A stretch of DNA of 7,397 nt from assembly GCA_002378125.1 (NCBI GenBank), contig DFRF01000208.1, forward strand, positions 1 to 7,397, given 5' to 3'. The notes under the pieces were generated by a model. It saw only the letters and a program-made list of their open reading frames with translations. It searched no databases and was not told the DNA's origin. Positions 6,781 through 7,397 of the stretch are shown piece after piece. The number at the start of each line of letters is the position of its first letter. The stretch's first letter is position 1. Position numbers and translations under genes: made by a program. The stretch comes from Rhodospirillaceae bacterium UBA3470 (GTDB lineage: Bacteria > Pseudomonadota > Alphaproteobacteria > Rhodospirillales > Casp-alpha2).

Positions 6781-6809
6781 ATGACATTCAGTCGTTCGGC
6801 CATTATGAT
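6781..6809 (+). promoter_or_regulatory. Sigma-70-type promoter for the Ppx/GppA gene
   Basis: ATGACA (6781-6786) matches the -35 consensus at five of six positions, the spacer is exactly 17 bp, and TATGAT (6804-6809) matches the -10 at five of six. A start near 6816 would give a leader of about 36 nt to the GTG at 6852. This is the best promoter match found by eye in the window and suggests the phosphatase gene is transcribed separately from xerD. Confidence 0.5.
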
Positions 6810-6838
6810 CCTAACCGGTTTGAGACATGCCGAATTCA

Positions 6839-6844
6839 AGAGGA
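6839..6844 (+). promoter_or_regulatory. Ribosome binding site of the Ppx/GppA gene (supports GTG start)
   Basis: AGAGGA sits 7 nt before the GTG at 6852, ideal spacing. It decides the start against the internal ATG codons, which would all fall after the first phosphate-binding motif. Confidence 0.6.
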
Positions 6845-6851
6845 TTGAAAC

Positions 6852-7397
6852 GTGTCACGTGGCCCCGCAGTGGTTCCCATCTTCGATGATTTGGCCGACG
6901 CTCCGGGGCGTGTCGCTGTCGTGGACATCGGCTCGAATACTGTACGTCTCGTTGTGTATGACGCGCCGATGCGACTGCCGATCCCCATTTTCAATGAGAA
7001 AGCGGAGTGCGGGTTGGTCCGCGGTTTGAACGAAACGGGCCTACTCAATCCAGAAGGTGTCGACGAGGCTATGCGCAGTCTGCAGCGATTCAGTCTCCTG
7101 TCCCAATCGATGAACGTGGAGCGAATGACGCTTTTGGCAACAGCTGCCGTTCGTGAAGCTGAAGATGGTCAGGCCTTCGTTGAGCGAATTTCAAAAACTG
7201 TCGGTCTGGAAGTCCGTGTTCTCTCTGGGGAGGAGGAAGCCCGTCTGTCGGCTTTGGGATTATTGAGTGGACGCCGACTGATCGATGGCTTGTTGGCGGA
7301 CATCGGCGGCGGCAGTGTCGACTTGGTAGAGGTGCGCAAGGGCCAGTTTGGACGCAGCGGAACACTGCCGATAGGCCACCTGCGCCTGCGTGAGCGA
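6852..7397 (+). CDS. Ppx/GppA-family phosphatase, N-terminal part (runs off window)
   Basis: The first 182 codons of a Ppx/GppA protein are present, open to the last base. Family members (ASKHA fold, cytosolic) hydrolyse inorganic polyphosphate (Ppx) and/or convert pppGpp to ppGpp (GppA). The first phosphate-binding loop is AVVDIGSNTVRLVV (22-35), followed by LLATAAVREA (94-103), the catalytic-glutamate segment LSGEEEARLSALG (124-136; E128 should match E121 of E. coli PPX), and the second phosphate loop ADIGGGSVDLVEV (149-161). By the same register D157 stands where E. coli PPX has E150, a conservative change. PIGHLRL (173-179) continues the family pattern. The start is GTG with AGAGGA 7 nt upstream. 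A 134 bp spacer and a good promoter separate it from xerD. Ppx versus GppA cannot be decided without the C-terminal half. Confidence 0.92.
   Translation, partial: MSRGPAVVPIFDDLADAPGRVAVVDIGSNTVRLVVYDAPMRLPIPIFNEKAECGLVRGLNETGLLNPEGVDEAMRSLQRFSLLSQSMNVERMTLLATAAVREAEDGQAFVERISKTVGLEVRVLSGEEEARLSALGLLSGRRLIDGLLADIGGGSVDLVEVRKGQFGRSGTLPIGHLRLRER

Noticed and set aside
6769..7029. An 86-codon plus-strand open frame before and over the Ppx/GppA start
   Set aside because: It is out of frame with the clear Ppx/GppA motifs, would contain the promoter and ribosome binding site of that gene, and encodes no recognisable protein.

Overview
The window looks like ordinary chromosome from an alphaproteobacterium, most likely Rhodospirillales-like. 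This rests on moderate-to-high GC codon use, the protein sequences, and the order aroK-aroB-CorC-type protein on one strand with a divergent gene ending in a XerD-type recombinase on the other. The taxon is inferred from familiarity with such sequences, not from a search. No transposase, phage gene, CRISPR array, tRNA or rRNA was seen. No stretch over 300 bases lacks a gene; the longest gap is the 203 bp aroK / small-membrane-protein spacer.

Left half (17-3523, minus strand): a four-gene run transcribed leftwards. It begins with aroK (shikimate kinase, GTG start), which overlaps aroB (3-dehydroquinate synthase) by 8 bp. Next, after 35 bp, is a CNNM/DUF21-CBS-CorC_HlyC membrane protein, then after 90 bp a small stand-alone two-CBS protein. 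aroK and aroB supply two steps of chorismate synthesis. The two CBS proteins are probably linked to ion transport or energy sensing and need not share that pathway.

Middle (3524-3726): a divergent intergenic region with candidate promoters in both directions and a hairpin in the aroK leader that includes its ribosome binding site.

Right half (3727-7397, plus strand): first an easily missed 46-residue single-pass membrane protein (3727-3867). It overlaps by 20 bp a 636-residue exported, helix-rich protein of unknown function, which overlaps xerD by 4 bp (ATGA). These three are probably translationally coupled. XerD has the complete tyrosine-recombinase catalytic set (R-K-H-R-H-Y). After a 134 bp spacer with a good sigma-70-like promoter comes the first 182 codons of a Ppx/GppA-type phosphatase (GTG start, 6852), which runs off the window end.

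I found no convincing new defence, mobile or signalling system. The least understood part is the pair of uncharacterised envelope proteins ahead of xerD.
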